A stretch of DNA of 64,000 bases from Mesorhizobium sp. M4B.F.Ca.ET.058.02.1.1 (GCF_003952505.1 NZ_CP034450.1:1984001-2048000); one strand, 5' to 3'; numbered from the stretch's first letter, positions 45,145 to 55,121 are shown. The notes: a model not told the origin generated them from the letters alone. Program-made: numbers and translations.

Positions 45145-45264
45145 TACACCATACCAGCGTCACGGAACGCGCTCCCCCTCGGCCTCAAATCAACAATGGG
45201 CGAAGGGAAACTATGTTCCACGGCAATCCCCTGCCGCCACAAGCAAGGGGGATGGCGGTAAGCA

Positions 45265-45350
45265 CAATTCCAGGAAAAGTGCGTACCGGCTTTCCGTCCG
45301 GAATTGCGTAAAAACAAATACTTAGAGCGAGGTCAGCGATTCCATGAAAC
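45265..45350. repeat. Intergenic repeat, copy 1 (inverted relative to copy at 47028)
   Basis: Read on the minus strand it begins GTTTCATGGAATCGC and ends CCTGGAATTG; copy 2 at 47028-47112 has the same ends and closely matching interior on the plus strand. The CCTGGAATTG end pairs with an internal CAATTCC half-site, giving a hairpin. Together the copies flank gmk and yicC. Such repeats recur in rhizobial genomes. Confidence 0.75.
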
Positions 45351-45396
45351 ACTGAGCCGCACTAGCCGCGCGGCCCGGCGAGGCTAAAATGCCGCT

Positions 45397-46080
45397 CTAC
45401 TCCGTCTTCTCGTCCAGCAGCCCCGAGACGAAGTCGAACAGGCCGGGGCGGCGATCGCGGCGCAGGCGCTCGGCGGTGACGATGCCGCGCACCTCGGCGA
45501 AGGCGCGGTCGAGATCGTCGTTGACGATGACGAAATCGTATTCCTTCCAGTGCTCGATCTCGAGGCGGGCGTTCTTCAGCCTGGTTTCTATCACCTGCTC
45601 CTGGTCCTCGGCGCGGCGCTTCAGCCGCGCCTTCAATTCCTTCATAGACGGCGGCAGGATGAAGATCGAGACGATGTCGGCGCGCATCTTCTCCTTGAGC
45701 TGCTGGGCGCCCTGCCAGTCGATGTCGAACAGCATGTCGCGTCCCTGCGCCAGCGCCAGTTCCGCCGGCTCGCGCGGCGTGGCGTAGCAGTTGCCGTGCA
45801 CCTCGGCCCATTCGAGCAGGGCGTCGGAATCGCGCAGCCGCTCGAACTCGCGCATGGTGCGGAAGTGATAGTGTACGCCTTCGATCTCCGAGCCGCGGCG
45901 CGGCCTGGTGGTGACGGAAACCGACAGCTCCAGGCTGGTATCTTTTTCCAGGAGGTTGCGCGCGATCGTCGACTTGCCGGCGCCGGATGGCGACGACAGG
46001 ACCAGCATCAGACCGCGGCGGCGGATGCGGGCCCCCAGATCCCTGGCAACCATCGGCTCCTTGGCAACCATCCGGGTCAC
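45397..46080 (-). CDS. gmk: Guanylate kinase
   Basis: A 227-residue Gmk. The P-loop [17 protein letters not shown], the GMP-site [36 protein letters not shown] and [12 protein letters not shown] are all intact. The N-terminus carries ~20 extra residues; a start at internal Met 10 or 25 is possible. Phosphorylates GMP to GDP. Starts inside the last codon of yicC (4-nt overlap), so the two are coupled. Confidence 0.96.
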   Translation of the reverse strand: MTRMVAKEPMVARDLGARIRRRGLMLVLSSPSGAGKSTIARNLLEKDTSLELSVSVTTRPRRGSEIEGVHYHFRTMREFERLRDSDALLEWAEVHGNCYATPREPAELALAQGRDMLFDIDWQGAQQLKEKMRADIVSIFILPPSMKELKARLKRRAEDQEQVIETRLKNARLEIEHWKEYDFVIVNDDLDRAFAEVRGIVTAERLRRDRRPGLFDFVSGLLDEKTE

Positions 46081-46967
46081 TCCAGATTCTGAACCTGTTC
46101 ACGGAACTGATCGACGACCGCCTTCAGTTCCAGCCCGATGGCGGTGACCGCAGCGGCATTCGACTTCGAGCACAGCGTATTCGATTCGCGGTTGAATTCC
46201 TGCGCCAGAAAATCGAGCTTGCGGCCGATGGCGCCGCCATTGGCAAGCAGCACACGCGCGGAAGCGACATGCGTCTTCAGCCGGTCGATCTCCTCGCGAA
46301 TGTCGGCCTTGGTGGCGAGGAAGGCCGCTTCCTGGTGCAGGCGGCTGGCGTCGAGATTGGCCGATGCGTCCATCAACAGGCGGACCTGCTCGGCGATGCG
46401 GTCGCGGATCGCCGCCGGCTCGCGCGACGGATCGGCCTCGGCCTTCAGCGTCAGCGCCTCGATGGCGTCGATGTGGCCGGCAAGCAGCAAACGCAGCGCG
46501 GCGCCCTCGCCCTGGCGCGCCATTTCCAGCCCGGTCAGCACCGTTTCGAGCGACGCAAGAATAGCGCCGTCGAGCGCCGCCCGCGCCTCCTCGGTTTCGA
46601 TGGTCTCGGGAATGTCGAGCACGCCACGTAGCGCAAGCAGCCCGTCGGCGGTGGCGGGAGCAACACCAAACTGTTCCTGCAGGCGCTTGGCAAGCCCGGC
46701 CAGATCCTTGAGGAAGGCCTCGTTGACCACCGGCTGCACCTGATGGCCGGCAGAGCGGCCGACCGTCAGCGTCGCCTGGAAATTGCCGCGCGAAAAACGC
46801 TTCTGGATCGTCTGCCGAACGGCCGGCTCCAGCCGCTCGAAGCCTTGCGGCAGCCGCAATCTGACCTCGATGCTCTTGCCGTTGACCGACTTCACCTCCC
46901 AGGCGATCGAATTGCCGTCATATTCGGCGACCGCCCGTGCAAAACCGGTCATGCTTTGCAGATTCAT
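46077..46967 (-). CDS. YicC-family endoribonuclease-like protein
   Basis: A 296-residue YicC protein from the ATG at 46967 ([44 protein letters not shown]). The end [47 protein letters not shown] is the conserved YicC/DUF1732 C-terminus. E. coli YicC (RnaY) has been reported as an endoribonuclease; whether this one has the same activity is inference. The yicC-gmk pair is common in proteobacteria. Confidence 0.92.
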   Translation of the reverse strand: MNLQSMTGFARAVAEYDGNSIAWEVKSVNGKSIEVRLRLPQGFERLEPAVRQTIQKRFSRGNFQATLTVGRSAGHQVQPVVNEAFLKDLAGLAKRLQEQFGVAPATADGLLALRGVLDIPETIETEEARAALDGAILASLETVLTGLEMARQGEGAALRLLLAGHIDAIEALTLKAEADPSREPAAIRDRIAEQVRLLMDASANLDASRLHQEAAFLATKADIREEIDRLKTHVASARVLLANGGAIGRKLDFLAQEFNRESNTLCSKSNAAAVTAIGLELKAVVDQFREQVQNLE

Positions 46968-47027
46968 GATGCCCTTGCGCCCCCTTGCGCGCGGCCGCGG
47001 ATGACCGCGCAACCCATGCGGTCCAGC

Positions 47028-47112
47028 GTTTCATGGAATCGCCCAACCGCTCCAACTATTTGTTTCCACGCAATTCCAGACGGAAAACCGTTCCGTGCTT
47101 TTCCTGGAATTG
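47028..47112. repeat. Intergenic repeat, copy 2 (inverted copy of 45265-45350)
   Basis: Begins GTTTCATGGAATCGC at 47028 and ends CCTGGAATTG at 47112. Most positions match the reverse complement of copy 1. An internal CAATTCCAG (47071-47079) pairs with CTGGAATTG (47104-47112) as a hairpin. Lies in the ~245 nt between yicC and mltG. Confidence 0.75.
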
Positions 47113-47212
47113 CTCCATAAACTCAGCGCTCTCCAATCAGGCGCCGCCGTCAAAATATCAATGCGCCCCTTGCCGCCGAGTGCCAAGGGACAAGTTCAAA
47201 AACGGTTTATCG

Positions 47213-48448
47213 CTATTGGGCGGCGCCCGCATCGCCGCCGGCGTCGCCACCCCCATCCCCATCGGCCGGCGCGTCGGTCTGGCCCTCGACCTTTGCGGCG
47301 CCGGCCTTGGCGGCGTCCTCGGCCTGCTTCTTCTGCAGCGCGCGGTAGCGGGCAACGTTCTGGTTATGCTCTTCGAGCGTCGCGGCGAAGACGTGGCCGC
47401 CAGTGCCGTCGGCGACGAAATAGAGGTCATCGGTCTTCGACGGGTTGGCGACGGCCTCAAGCGCCGCTCGGCCTGGGTTGGCGATCGGCGTCGGCGGCAG
47501 GCCGTTGATCAGATAGGTGTTGTAGGGCGTCTGCTTGTCGATGTCGGACTGGTAGATCGGGCGATCGGTGGGTTTTCCCTTGCCGCCGAACAGGCCGTAG
47601 ATGATGGTCGGATCGGACTGCAGCCGCATGCCCTTGGCCAGCCGGTTGAGGAAGACGGCGGCCACGCGCGAGCGCTCGTCGCCCCTGCCCGTCTCCTTCT
47701 CGACGATCGAAGCCAGCGTAACGAAATCCTCGACATTGGCGATCGGAAGATCCGGCGCGCGCCGCTCCCAGACATCGTCAACCAGCTTCTTCTGGTCGGC
47801 GAGAAGCTTGTCGATCATCTGCTGGCGCGTGGCGCCGCGTGTGAAGCGCAGCGTGTCGGTGGCAAGACTGCCTTCCGGCGGCATGGCCGCGGGCATGTCG
47901 CCGGTCAGCGCGTCCTGCTCGGCGATGCGCTGCAGCGCCTGCTCGACCGTCAGCCCCTCGGGGATGGTCAGCGAATACATCACCGACTTGCCGCTCTTCA
48001 GGAGTTCCATGATGTCGCGCATCGAAGCGCGCGGCTTGATCTCGTATTCACCGGCCCTGAGCGCGGAATCATTGCCGGTCGCGCGCACACCAAGGCGAAA
48101 GATGCGAGCGTCGCTGATCAGGCCGCGCCGCTCGAGCTGGTCGGCGATGTCCTGGACGCCGGTGTTCGGCTTGACCAGGAAGGTGTCGCCGTTGGCCGAC
48201 GGGCCGGGCTCGGTGAACGCCTGCTTGCCGAAATATAGCGCGGCGCCGGCCGCCAGGATCATCAGCATCACCAGCGAGATAACGAAATTCATGAACACGA
48301 CGACCTGGCTGCGCGAGGCGCGCGAGCGTCTCGGCGGCGGCGTACCGGCCTCGGGACGCAGCGCCTCGGCCGCCGTCTTCGGGACGATCGGACCAGACGC
48401 GGCCTGCTGCTTTCCGAATTCTCCGCTGCCGCCCGGATTTGTGTTCAT
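47213..48448 (-). CDS. mltG: Endolytic peptidoglycan transglycosylase MltG
   Basis: A 411-residue YceG/MltG protein. One N-terminal membrane anchor (VVVFMNFVISLVMLMILAAGAALYF), a LysM-like region (VKPNTGVQDIADQLERRGLI) and the catalytic region VTLASIVEKETGRGDERSRVAAVFLNRL with its key Glu, then SDPTIIYGLFG and SPYNTY-like QTPYNTYLINGLPPTPIANPG. The tail is low-complexity Ala/Gly/Asp-rich. Cuts nascent glycan strands near the inner membrane, possibly ending polymerisation. Placed between fabF and yicC as in other rhizobia. Confidence 0.94.
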   Translation of the reverse strand: MNTNPGGSGEFGKQQAASGPIVPKTAAEALRPEAGTPPPRRSRASRSQVVVFMNFVISLVMLMILAAGAALYFGKQAFTEPGPSANGDTFLVKPNTGVQDIADQLERRGLISDARIFRLGVRATGNDSALRAGEYEIKPRASMRDIMELLKSGKSVMYSLTIPEGLTVEQALQRIAEQDALTGDMPAAMPPEGSLATDTLRFTRGATRQQMIDKLLADQKKLVDDVWERRAPDLPIANVEDFVTLASIVEKETGRGDERSRVAAVFLNRLAKGMRLQSDPTIIYGLFGGKGKPTDRPIYQSDIDKQTPYNTYLINGLPPTPIANPGRAALEAVANPSKTDDLYFVADGTGGHVFAATLEEHNQNVARYRALQKKQAEDAAKAGAAKVEGQTDAPADGDGGGDAGGDAGAAQ

Positions 48449-48649
48449 AGCGCCCTACCATCTGATCTCTTGGAGAGGCGAGCGTCCCAGAGGACGCGCG
48501 AACCACGCTCCAACATTTCAACCCTGCGCCTCGTGCCTTGCGAAAACCGGCTCCGACTTTCGGTCCGACGCGCGAATCCCCAAGGGCAGAGTAGGGGCGA
48601 ATATGGCAAAATTGACGACAGGCCGCGCGAGCGGCCGCCGGCTCCACGC

Positions 48650-49912
48650 TCAGCCATTGTAACGCTGGAAGACGAGCGAGGCGTTGGTGCCGCCGAAGCC
48701 GAAGGAGTTGGACAGCGCCACGTCGATCTGGCGGGCGCGCGGCTTGTTCGGCACGAGGTCGATCGCCGTCTCGCGCTCAGGATTGTCGAGGTTGATGGTG
48801 GCGGGCGCCGTGTTGTCGCGGATGGCGAGGATCGAGAAGATCGCCTCCGCCGCGCCCGCCGCGCCCAGGAGATGGCCGATCGACGACTTGGTCGACGACA
48901 TCGAGATCTTCGAGGCGGCATTGCCGACAAGGCGCTCGACCGCGCCGAGCTCGATCGTGTCGGCCATGGTCGAGGTGCCGTGCGCGTTGATGTAATCGAT
49001 GTCGGCCGGCGAAAGCTTCGCCCGCTTCAGCGCCGCCGTCATGCAACGGAAGGCGCCGTCGCCGTCCTCGGCCGGAGCGGTGATGTGGTAGGCGTCGCCG
49101 GTCAGGCCGTAGCCGGTGACCTCGGCGTAGATTTTCGCGCCGCGCGCCTTGGCATGTTCGAGCTCTTCCAGCACGACAACGCCGGCGCCCTCGCCCATGA
49201 CGAAGCCGTCGCGGTCGCGGTCATAGGGACGGGAAGCCTTTTGCGGCGTTTCGTTGCGCTCGGTCGACAGCGCGCGGCAGGCAGCGAAGCCGGCCAGCGA
49301 AAGCCGGGTCACAGGTGCCTCGGCGCCGCCGGCCAGCATCACGTCGGCATCGCCGAAGATGATCAGCCGGGCGGCATCGCCGATGGCGTGCGCGCCGGTC
49401 GAGCAAGCGGTGACGACGGCATGGTTGGGGCCTTTCAGCCCGTGCCGGATCGACACCTGCCCCGACACCAGGTTGATGATGTTTCCGGGAATGAAGAACG
49501 GGCTGATGCGGCGCGGCCCGCGCTCGTGCAGGATCAGCGCGTTCTCGGCAATGCCCTCGAGCCCGCCGATGCCGGAGCCGATCATGACGCCGGTCGCGCA
49601 GCGCTCTTCTTCGGTGCTCGGCCGCCAGCCGGAATCCTTCAGCGCCTCGTCGGCGGCCACGATCCCGTAGAGGATGAAGTCGCCGATCTTACGCAGTTCC
49701 TTCGGCTCGAGCACGGCTTCGGGATTGAGCGTGCCGTTGGAGCCGTCACCGCGCGGAATGACGTGGGCGATCTTGCAGGCAAGATCCTCCACTTCGAATT
49801 CGGTGACGCGCTTGGCGGCGCTGCGGCCGGTCAGCAGTTCCTTCCAGCTGTGCTCGAAGCCCATGCCGAACGGCGAAACCAGGCCAAGGCCCGTGACGAC
49901 GACACGCCTCAT
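48650..49912 (-). CDS. fabF: 3-oxoacyl-ACP synthase II
   Basis: A 420-residue FabF. The catalytic Cys is in VVTACSTGAHAIGDA, with the two His in INAHGTSTMADTIE and SSIGHLLGAAGA. VVVTGLGLVSPFGMG at the start is the family N-terminus. Elongates acyl-ACP by malonyl-ACP condensation and sets the cis-vaccenate level with temperature. It follows acpP by 34 nt; fabD, fabG, acpP, fabF form the classic cluster. Confidence 0.97.
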   Translation of the reverse strand: MRRVVVTGLGLVSPFGMGFEHSWKELLTGRSAAKRVTEFEVEDLACKIAHVIPRGDGSNGTLNPEAVLEPKELRKIGDFILYGIVAADEALKDSGWRPSTEEERCATGVMIGSGIGGLEGIAENALILHERGPRRISPFFIPGNIINLVSGQVSIRHGLKGPNHAVVTACSTGAHAIGDAARLIIFGDADVMLAGGAEAPVTRLSLAGFAACRALSTERNETPQKASRPYDRDRDGFVMGEGAGVVVLEELEHAKARGAKIYAEVTGYGLTGDAYHITAPAEDGDGAFRCMTAALKRAKLSPADIDYINAHGTSTMADTIELGAVERLVGNAASKISMSSTKSSIGHLLGAAGAAEAIFSILAIRDNTAPATINLDNPERETAIDLVPNKPRARQIDVALSNSFGFGGTNASLVFQRYNG

Positions 49913-49946
49913 CGCAGGTCCTCCCCGATCATGCCTGCGAAAAGCC

Positions 49947-50183
49947 TCAGGCAGAGGCCTTGTCGATGTACTTTACGGCATCGCCGACGGTCAGGATGGT
50001 CTCGGCGGCATCGTCCGGAATCTCGACGCCGAACTCTTCTTCGAACGCCATGACGAGTTCGACCGTGTCGAGGCTGTCTGCGCCCAGATCGTCGATGAAG
50101 CTCGCCTGCTCCGTCACCTTGTCGGCATCGACGCCCAGGTGCTCGATGACGATCTTCTTGACGCGCTCTGCGGTGTCACTCAT
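49947..50183 (-). CDS. acpP: Acyl carrier protein
   Basis: 78 residues from the ATG at 50183 ([23 protein letters not shown]). The phosphopantetheine serine lies in [32 protein letters not shown]. Length and sequence match rhizobial AcpP closely; three extra N-terminal codons (MPQ) are possible but would shift off the usual start. Carries growing acyl chains for fatty acids and lipid A. Confidence 0.98.
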   Translation of the reverse strand: MSDTAERVKKIVIEHLGVDADKVTEQASFIDDLGADSLDTVELVMAFEEEFGVEIPDDAAETILTVGDAVKYIDKASA

Positions 50184-50395
50184 TTGGGGCATCCTCGTCT
50201 TATGTTGAGTTGTCTTCGTTAGCGGGCGGAATGCCGCTAATCAAGCTGAAATATGGTCTTGCGGGTAACGCAACGCCACAGGACCGGTTTTTGCCCGAAC
50301 CGCCGGGTTGCGGGCCGCATTACACGAAAAATGCGGGAGGTCCAAGCCGAAATGGCGCTTTTCACAACCGCCGGACCTTGGTCCGTCAACACACC

Positions 50396-51133
50396 CTAGA
50401 TCATCGCCATGCCGCCATTCACATGAATGGTCTGGCCGGTGACATAGGCCGCTTCGTTGGAGGCGAGATAGGCAACCGCGGAGGCGACTTCGGCGCTGGT
50501 GCCCATGCGCCGGGTCGGGATCGCCGCCATGATCGTCTCCTTCTGCTTGTCGTTGAGCTTGTCGGTCATGGCCGATTCGATGAAGCCCGGGGCGACGCAG
50601 TTGACGGTGATGTTGCGGGTGGCGATCTCCTGCGCCAGCGACTTGGAAAAGCCGATCATGCCGGCCTTGGAGGCGCAGTAATTGGTCTGGCCGGGATTGC
50701 CGGTGACGCCGACCACCGAGGTGATGTTGATGATGCGGCCATGGCGGCGGCGCATCATCGGATGGGTCAGCTCACGGGTCAGGCGGAAGACGGCGGTGAG
50801 GTTGACCTCCAGCACGCTGTCCCAGTCGGCATCCGAAATGCGCACGAACAGGCCGTCCTTGGTGATGCCGGCATTGTTGACGAGGATGTCGACGCCTTCG
50901 AGATCGGCCTCCGCCTTCTGGCCGAGCGCCTTGACCTCGTCGCGGTCGGACAGGTTGGCCGGGAACAGCTTCACGCGGTCACCGAGCTCGGCGGCCAACG
51001 CTTCGAGCTTCTCGATGCGCGTGCCATGCAGGCCGACGATCGCGCCCTGGCTGTGCAGCACGCGGGCGATCGCCTCGCCGATGCCACCCGATGCGCCGGT
51101 GACGAGCGCCTTGCGGCCGGTCAGTTCGAACAT
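50396..51133 (-). CDS. fabG: 3-oxoacyl-ACP reductase
   Basis: A 245-residue SDR. TGASGGIGEAIARVL binds NADPH; the catalytic Ser-Tyr-Lys lie in NITSVVGVTGNPGQTNYCASKAG. VNCVAPGFIESAMTDKL and YVTGQTIHVNGGMAMI are FabG hallmarks. Reduces beta-ketoacyl-ACP. The 212 nt before acpP, with no gene, likely carries the acpP promoter. Confidence 0.97.
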   Translation of the reverse strand: MFELTGRKALVTGASGGIGEAIARVLHSQGAIVGLHGTRIEKLEALAAELGDRVKLFPANLSDRDEVKALGQKAEADLEGVDILVNNAGITKDGLFVRISDADWDSVLEVNLTAVFRLTRELTHPMMRRRHGRIINITSVVGVTGNPGQTNYCASKAGMIGFSKSLAQEIATRNITVNCVAPGFIESAMTDKLNDKQKETIMAAIPTRRMGTSAEVASAVAYLASNEAAYVTGQTIHVNGGMAMI

Positions 51134-51190
51134 TCTTCTCTCCTGATTCCAGAGAACACCCTGCTTATGGGTGGGGTGAAAGTCGCTAAG

Positions 51191-52132
51191 TTATGCAAAC
51201 GCCGCAAGCGCCGCCTCGACATCTGCCGCCGTGCCGACGGCACCGGTGGCGACGTCGCGGTTGATGCGCCGCGCCAGGCCAGACAGCACCTTGCCGGCGC
51301 CGATTTCGTAGAGCGTAGCGACACCGTTGGCGGCGAACCACTCCACCGTCTCGCGCCAGCGCACGCGGCCCGTCACCTGCGCGACCAGGCGCCGGGCGAT
51401 CTCGTCGGGATCGCTGGTCGGGGTGACCGTGACGTTGGAGACGACGGGAACCACCGGCGCGCTCTTCGCCACGCCGGCCAGCGCCTCGCGCATGATTTCG
51501 GCGGCCGGCGCCATCAGCGCCGAGTGGAAGGGGGCGGAGACCTGCAGCATCAGCGCCCGCTTGGCACCCTTTTCCGTGCACAGCTTCGCCGCGAGCTCGA
51601 CCGCGGGCTTGGCGCCGGAGATCACCAGCTGGCCGCCGCCATTGTCATTGGCGACCTGGCAGACGGAGCCTTGTGCCGCCTCGGCGCAGGCTGCCTCGAC
51701 CTCGGCCTGCTCCAGACCGATGATTGCCGCCATGGCGCCCTCGCCCGCCGGCACCGCCGCCTGCATGGCATTGCCGCGCACGCGCAGCAGCCGCGCGGCA
51801 TCCGCCACGGAAACGAAGCCGGCGGCGGCAAGCGCCGAATATTCGCCCAGCGAGTGCCCGGCGACGCAGGCCACCTTGTCCTTCAGCGAAAAGCCACCCG
51901 CCTCCAGCGCGCGGATCGCGGCCAGCGACACTGCCATCAGCGCCGGCTGGGCGTTGGCGGTCAGCGTCAGCGTCTTTTCCGGCCCTTCCCAGATCAGCTT
52001 CGACAGTTTCTCGCCAAGCGCGTCGTCGACTTCCTCGAACACTTTGCGTGCCTCGGGGAAGGCGTCCGCCAGGTCCTTGCCCATGCCGACAGCCTGGCTG
52101 CCCTGTCCCGGAAAGGTGAATGCGACGGCCAT
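51191..52132 (-). CDS. fabD: Malonyl-CoA:ACP transacylase
   Basis: A 313-residue FabD from the ATG at 52132 (MAVAFTFPGQGSQAVGMGKDLADAF). The active-site Ser is in AGHSLGEYSALAAAG, and the second His in SAPFHSALMAPA. Loads malonate onto AcpP. First of the minus-strand fab cluster; divergent from the LTA-synthase-like gene, with ~224 nt between the two starts. Confidence 0.96.
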   Translation of the reverse strand: MAVAFTFPGQGSQAVGMGKDLADAFPEARKVFEEVDDALGEKLSKLIWEGPEKTLTLTANAQPALMAVSLAAIRALEAGGFSLKDKVACVAGHSLGEYSALAAAGFVSVADAARLLRVRGNAMQAAVPAGEGAMAAIIGLEQAEVEAACAEAAQGSVCQVANDNGGGQLVISGAKPAVELAAKLCTEKGAKRALMLQVSAPFHSALMAPAAEIMREALAGVAKSAPVVPVVSNVTVTPTSDPDEIARRLVAQVTGRVRWRETVEWFAANGVATLYEIGAGKVLSGLARRINRDVATGAVGTAADVEAALAAFA

Positions 52133-52356
52133 GTCGAGGCTCTCCAATGGCTGATTTTTCCTGCCTGTGGCGCAAGGCGGACGGCCAAGTCAAGCCCGCG
52201 GTTGCCCAATGCGACGCCAAATCGCCGCGCGAGTGCCTGTTCCAAAAGACTTTTTTTCGATCACACCTGATGAAAACCGCTCACGAATCGTTTGCTGGCT
52301 CTTCTTATTTTCGCCACAGGCCGCTAGCTTTTAGATGACAGTTCCATGACAGAACG

Positions 52357-54327
52357 GTGACGCGGGTGGAAAAACGCGTTTCGCGGGCCGGGGGAAGTGA
52401 AGTGGCAAGGATCAGCAAGGGCGCGGCCAGACCCGCGCCGCAGTTCTTGGAAGACGATCCGTCCACCGGCTACCTGCCGGGGCGGAGATGGCCGATCGTC
52501 CGCTACGGTCTCGTCACCCTTCTCGCTTCCGCCATACTGGTGTTCGCGATCGAGTGGATCGTGCGCGGCGATTTTTCCGGCACGGTCGCCTTCTTCCTGC
52601 AGCCCTTCAAGCCGGGCTGGACCACCATCATCGTCTTCGCGCTGGTGCTGATCGGGCTCGACGCCGTCATCGGCCGCAGCCACCAAGGCCTGATGATCGT
52701 GGCGCCGCTGACGCTGGCGCTGGCCTTTGTCGGTCACCAAAAATCGCACTATCTCGGCGATCCGCTCTACCCGACCGATTTCCTCTATTCCCGCCAGATC
52801 ATGGCGCTGATGCCGCTTCTGGTGCGCGAACGGCCGTGGACCGCCGCCATGCTGGCGGTGGGGATCATCGCCGGCTTGGCGCTGCTCGCTTATGGCTGGC
52901 GCCTGTGGCGCCGCAAGGTGCCGATCCTCAGCCGCAAGGGACGGCTGGCGCGGCTGACGCTGACGGTGCCGCTGCTCGCCTTCTTCGTCTCGATCATGGA
53001 TTACGCCACCTTCTCGTGGACCCGCGACCGGCTGCAGATCATCCCGATCATGTGGGACCAGAAGGAAAACTACGCCTCCAACGGTTTTGCGCTGGCCTTC
53101 GCGCTCAACGTGCCGATGGCGCATGTTTCGGCGCCTTCGGGCTATTCGGACAAGGCGATCGCGGCGATCGAGCGGCCCCAGGTGACGGCCTCGGTGCCCG
53201 ACGAGAAGCCCGACATCATCGTCGTCATGAGCGAATCCTTCTGGGATCCGACCAAGCTGCCGGGCGTCACCATCACGCCGGACCCGATCCCCAATGTGCG
53301 GGCGCTGCGCTCCGGCTACATGTTCTCGCCGGAATTCGGCGGCATGACCGCCAATATCGAGTTCGAGGCGCTGACCGGCTTTTCCAACGCCTTCCTGCCG
53401 GCGGGCTCGATTCCCTACCAGCAGTATGTGCGCACGCCGACGCCGTCGCTGGCGACCTTCCTGAAGAGCGAGGGCTACCGGGCGCGCGCCATCCATCCGG
53501 GCACCAACTGGTTCTGGAACCGCGGCGCGGTCTATGCCGATTTCGGCTTCAACGACTTCCGCTCCGAGGAGACGCTGCCGCCGATGCAGAAGCGTGGACC
53601 GCTTGCCTCGGACGCGGCGATGACCGATGAGATCATGCGCGAGGCGGACGCCAGCGAAGACCCGGTCTTCCTGTTTGCCGTCAGCCTGCAGAACCACGGG
53701 CCCTACGAGCCGTACCGCTATTACAATCCGACCCACAAGGTCGCCGCGCCGATCAGTTCCTGGGCGCGGGAATCGCTGCTGAGCTATGCTGAAGGCTCCG
53801 CTGACGCCGACCGCGGCCTGCAGCGCCTGGTCGAATGGGCAAAGAAGCGCGAGCGGCCGACGGTGATCGCCTTCTTCGGCGACCACCTGCCGCCGCTCGG
53901 GCCGGTCTATGTCGAGACCGGCTTCCTCAAGGACAATGTCGCGCCGCGCAAGGAAGCGCCGGAGGCGGCGCTCGAGCACCACCAGACGCCGCTGATCATC
54001 TGGTCGAACCGCACCGGCCCGGCCGAGGACGTGGGCGCGGTGAGCCCCGCCTTCCTGCCCTACCACATCCTGACCACCGCCGGGATCACGCATCCCTACT
54101 ATACCGGCTTCCTCGGCGCCCTGCGCGAGCGCTACCGCGTCGTCGACCGCAACATTCTGCTGTCGCCGGCCGGCGCGGCGTCGCCCGACTGGGCGCGCCA
54201 GAAGAAGATCGACCCTGCGATCAACGATTTCCGCCTGCTGCAATACGACATGATGTTCGGCAAGCGAAACGCCGCGCCCGACTTCTTCCCCGAGACGGTC
54301 GACAAGGTCGTCGCCCATACGAGCTGA
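52357..54327 (+). CDS. LTA-synthase-family phosphoglycerol transferase-like membrane protein
   Basis: Up to 656 residues from GTG 52357; a second GTG at 52402 has GGGGGAAG just upstream and may be the true start. Five transmembrane helices lie before residue ~230. The sulfatase-type catalytic domain has the metal ligand in IVVMSESFWDPTKLPG, and the usual Thr nucleophile in GGMTANIEFEALTGFS. FGDHLPPLG and HHQTPLIIWSN are later metal/substrate motifs. Relatives add sn-glycerol-1-phosphate to osmoregulated periplasmic or cyclic beta-glucans (OpgB/CgmB) or make LTA. In a Gram-negative rhizobium a cyclic-glucan or lipid substrate is more likely; that is inference. Confidence 0.85.
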   Translation: MTRVEKRVSRAGGSEVARISKGAARPAPQFLEDDPSTGYLPGRRWPIVRYGLVTLLASAILVFAIEWIVRGDFSGTVAFFLQPFKPGWTTIIVFALVLIGLDAVIGRSHQGLMIVAPLTLALAFVGHQKSHYLGDPLYPTDFLYSRQIMALMPLLVRERPWTAAMLAVGIIAGLALLAYGWRLWRRKVPILSRKGRLARLTLTVPLLAFFVSIMDYATFSWTRDRLQIIPIMWDQKENYASNGFALAFALNVPMAHVSAPSGYSDKAIAAIERPQVTASVPDEKPDIIVVMSESFWDPTKLPGVTITPDPIPNVRALRSGYMFSPEFGGMTANIEFEALTGFSNAFLPAGSIPYQQYVRTPTPSLATFLKSEGYRARAIHPGTNWFWNRGAVYADFGFNDFRSEETLPPMQKRGPLASDAAMTDEIMREADASEDPVFLFAVSLQNHGPYEPYRYYNPTHKVAAPISSWARESLLSYAEGSADADRGLQRLVEWAKKRERPTVIAFFGDHLPPLGPVYVETGFLKDNVAPRKEAPEAALEHHQTPLIIWSNRTGPAEDVGAVSPAFLPYHILTTAGITHPYYTGFLGALRERYRVVDRNILLSPAGAASPDWARQKKIDPAINDFRLLQYDMMFGKRNAAPDFFPETVDKVVAHTS

Positions 54328-54384
54328 GTGCTGCGGCTTTTCAGAACTGCGACAGCAAGGACCCCTGCTTGAAACGCACTCTCC

Positions 54385-54413
54385 CTTGCCTTCCTGGGGA
54401 ATTCCTGTATAGA
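54385..54413 (+). promoter_or_regulatory. Housekeeping-type promoter upstream of rpsF
   Basis: CTTGCC (54385-54390) and TATAGA (54408-54413) are 17 nt apart, close to the alphaproteobacterial CTTGAC-N17-CTATAT pattern, in the ~302-nt leader before rpsF. Gives a ~210-nt 5' leader. Confidence 0.5.
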
Positions 54414-54459
54414 CGCCCGCAATCTGCCGGTCCTTGCTGGGGGCTGAACGGAGGGCCGA

Positions 54460-54477
54460 GGGTTTTCTCGAAAACCC
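54460..54477 (+). other. Leader hairpin GGGTTTT-CTCG-AAAACCC before rpsF
   Basis: Perfect 7-bp stem with a 4-nt loop in the presumed rpsF 5' leader. S6:S18 leader structures are known from other bacteria, but I cannot show this hairpin is one; it lacks an obvious T-tract, so a terminator is unlikely. Confidence 0.35.
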
Positions 54478-54629
54478 GCGTGTGAAGCCAGAAGCGCTTC
54501 CGCCTCCCGTGTCTCCGCTCTCGACCGTCTCGTCATGCTCCTTTCTTCCCCGCTTCGCGGGTCAGAGAAGTTGCAGAGGCTTTAGCCGCGAGGAACCGGG
54601 AGAGAAACGAAGAAAGGCACCGATACACT

Positions 54630-55121
54630 ATGGCTCTATACGAACATGTGTTCCTTGCCCGGCAGGACCTCTCGCAGCAGCAGGTCGATGCGCTTGTCGA
54701 ACAGTACAAGGGCGTCATCACCGCGAATGGCGGGTCCGTCGGCCGGGTCGAGAACTGGGGACTGAAGTCCCTCACCTACCGGGTCAACAAGAACCGGAAG
54801 GCTTACTACACGCTGATGGACCTGACCTGCCCGCCGGCCGCGCTCAACGAGATGGAGCGCCAGATGGGCCTGTCCGAGGACGTGCTGCGCTTCCTGACCG
54901 TCAAGGTCGAGGCGCATGAGGAAGGCCCGTCCGCGATGATGCAGAAGCGCGAAGAGCGCTCCGAGCGCGGCGGCTTCGGCGACCGCGACCGTGGCGACCG
55001 CGGCCCGCGTTCGTTCGGCGACCGCGATCGCGGCGACCGTGGCGATCGTCCGCCGCGCAGCTTCGATGGCGAGCGCGGTCCGCGCCGCCCGCGTGAAGGC
55101 GTTGAAGGGGGTGCAGAATAA
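54630..55121 (+). CDS. rpsF: Ribosomal protein bS6 with Arg/Gly/Asp-rich tail
   Basis: A 163-residue S6. [65 protein letters not shown] is the ferredoxin-like core that binds S18. After residue ~105 the chain is a low-complexity run of [13 protein letters not shown] units, ~55 residues long, encoded by near-repeated DNA. Longer than E. coli S6 (whose tail is poly-Glu); extended charged tails are usual in rhizobia. Stop and next start overlap as TAATG. Confidence 0.96.
   Translation: MALYEHVFLARQDLSQQQVDALVEQYKGVITANGGSVGRVENWGLKSLTYRVNKNRKAYYTLMDLTCPPAALNEMERQMGLSEDVLRFLTVKVEAHEEGPSAMMQKREERSERGGFGDRDRGDRGPRSFGDRDRGDRGDRPPRSFDGERGPRRPREGVEGGAE

Noticed and set aside
48530..48590. Degenerate CGAAAACCGG...TTTCGG motif between mltG and fabF
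   Set aside because: Looks like a decayed member of the GCATGAT/CCGAAAA repeat type, but arms are too imperfect to call.
52324..54318. 664-codon minus-strand frame opposite the LTA-synthase-like gene
   Set aside because: Arg/Asp/Gln-rich antisense shadow; the plus-strand protein has complete catalytic motifs.
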